Part shown: positions 13,820 to 14,444 of the stretch, piece after piece
Position numbering within the stretch: the stretch's first letter is position 1
Layout of the letters: the number at the start of each line of letters is the position of its first letter
Assembly: GCA_025936955.1 (NCBI GenBank)
Contig: JAICSL010000016.1
Coordinates: 1 to 14,444, forward strand
DNA: 14,444 nucleotides
Direction of reading: 5' to 3'
Source: Nitrososphaeraceae archaeon
Lineage (GTDB): Archaea; Thermoproteota; Nitrososphaeria; Nitrososphaerales; Nitrososphaeraceae
Program-made: the position numbers and the translations under genes
Notes under the pieces: model-generated
What the model was told of the DNA's origin: nothing
The model's database searches: none
What the model saw: only the letters and a program-made list of their open reading frames with translations

Positions 13820-13960
13820 GCCTTTAGGAAATTAAATTCATCGGGTATACCAGTGTAGCCTAACTACTTTTGCTCAAATTGACATGCTCTTCAAAGTAAG
13901 TATCTGGCCTCTAAAAAACTAATAAAAATTGACAATTACACTGACCGATTAAAAAAACAT

Positions 13961-14146
13961 ATGATGTATAGACAGAATTCCATCTCCCGACAGATAAACA
14001 CTAATGAAGTCATACTTTTGCCAATTAAAAAAAGTCATGTTATAAGAATAAAGAAAAGAAGTAAAGAAGTCCTGAGAATGTATTCCATAGCTAAGTTGAT
14101 AAAAAAGAATATGAGAACACATTGTTTTGAACCTGCCAATCTATGA
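13961..14146 (+). CDS. Doubtful basic 61-residue ORF
   Basis: Two adjacent ATGs (13961 and 13964) open a 61-codon frame rich in Lys, Arg and Ile, including LPIKKSHVIRIKKRSKEVLR. No domain is recognised, there is no convincing promoter at the usual spacing, and the composition is what AT-rich non-coding DNA can give. It could be a small nucleic-acid-binding protein. Confidence 0.25.
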   Translation: MMYRQNSISRQINTNEVILLPIKKSHVIRIKKRSKEVLRMYSIAKLIKKNMRTHCFEPANL

Positions 14147-14178
14147 TTTGTGGTCAACATATATCAAGGGATAGACAA

Positions 14179-14186
14179 CTATATCT
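14179..14186 (+). promoter_or_regulatory. TATA-like box of the ABC permease gene
   Basis: CTATATCT is centred about 27 nt before the TTG at 14210. This spacing supports a leaderless transcript and the choice of the TTG start. Confidence 0.42.
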
Positions 14187-14209
14187 AATCTGGGAGACAA
14201 GTAATAAGG

Positions 14210-14444
14210 TTGGGCGTTAAAGAAGATGTCAGTGATGTAAGAGGGAAAAAGGTAAACTATTCGAATCCAAAATACAAATCTCCTTTTTCCATAATTCATA
14301 GAAGAGCACCAAAAAAGCATAATTACGGAAACCTCAAACAAATATTCATCCTTTCTTTTGATGCCCTAAGGGAGAGAAAAGCCAGATCTATTTTGACGAT
14401 ATTGATGGTTGTTGTAGGTGGTGGGTTGATGGTTGCGCTTAATG
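14210..14444 (+). CDS. ABC transporter permease, MacB/FtsX type, N-terminal fragment
   Basis: The frame is open from the TTG at 14210 to the window edge (78 codons) and continues beyond it. After a hydrophilic N-terminus of about 47 residues rich in Lys and Arg comes ILSFDALRERKARSILTILM (50-69). This is the classic entry of MacB/FtsX-family permeases: an amphipathic helix, the RERKARS turn, then the first membrane helix VVVGGGLMVALN (70 onward). Such permeases pair with an ATP-binding subunit and act in lipoprotein or peptide handling or export, but the substrate is unknown. The large periplasmic-type domain and the other three helices would lie outside the window. No ATG is available in frame before the conserved region. 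A stop at 14186-14188 closes the frame upstream, which limits the start to within about 20 bp of 14210. Confidence 0.75.
   Translation, partial: MGVKEDVSDVRGKKVNYSNPKYKSPFSIIHRRAPKKHNYGNLKQIFILSFDALRERKARSILTILMVVVGGGLMVALN

Noticed and set aside
14141..14341. Minus-strand 66-residue frame over the permease start
   Set aside because: It is the shadow of the ABC permease N-terminus, which has a clear family pattern.

Overview
The window looks like chromosomal DNA of an ammonia-oxidising archaeon of the Nitrososphaerales, perhaps close to Candidatus Nitrosocosmicus. This is an inference from gene content, since there is no rRNA or other marker gene here. The DNA is AT-rich and most intact genes are single transcription units on alternating strands. 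Several are preceded by an archaeal TATA box centred about 27-31 nt before the start codon, the spacing expected for leaderless mRNA. The content fits too: an archaeal Clp1/Grc3-type RNA 5'-kinase, three predicted F420-dependent enzymes, a sensor domain I associate with histidine kinases of this order, and exported proteins with a Y-A/G-Q signal-cleavage region. Four genes appear to use TTG or GTG starts.

Layout. Positions 1-2560 are mostly a gene graveyard. A class I SAM methyltransferase (105-928) has two in-frame stops and a one-base deletion, and a short-chain dehydrogenase (1704-2234) has several stops and frame changes. Between them lies a small intact gene for a highly charged 47-residue protein (1376-1519), with two near-identical palindromes upstream and a hairpin-plus-T-run terminator. 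Positions 2568-3704 (minus strand) encode the Clp1-type kinase. Positions 3947-6854 hold two luciferase-like (LLM) F420 oxidoreductases (plus) and, convergent with the second, a PPOX-fold protein of the F420-associated type (minus); all three are probably flavin/F420 redox enzymes.

Positions 7370-8131 encode a sensor domain followed by a coiled coil with no kinase domain. Positions 8661-10043 encode an exported PQQ-dependent aldose-sugar dehydrogenase-like beta-propeller, and 10426-11274 an exported protein of unknown function with an H-C-N-C motif just after its signal peptide. Positions 11514-12125 (minus) encode a DUF1326 protein with a CxCxxxCxC cluster, divergent from a HAD-family phosphatase or phosphomutase (12260-12961). 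Next are a small hypothetical gene (13081-13251), a YjbQ/UPF0047 protein (13368-13787, minus) and a doubtful basic 61-residue ORF. The window ends inside the N-terminus of a MacB/FtsX-type ABC transporter permease (14210 onward).

No CRISPR array, insertion sequence, rRNA or tRNA was seen. I did not find a complete new multigene system. The best leads are the kinase-less sensor protein, the paired palindromes ahead of the small charged protein, the exported H-C-N-C protein and the local grouping of F420-type enzymes.
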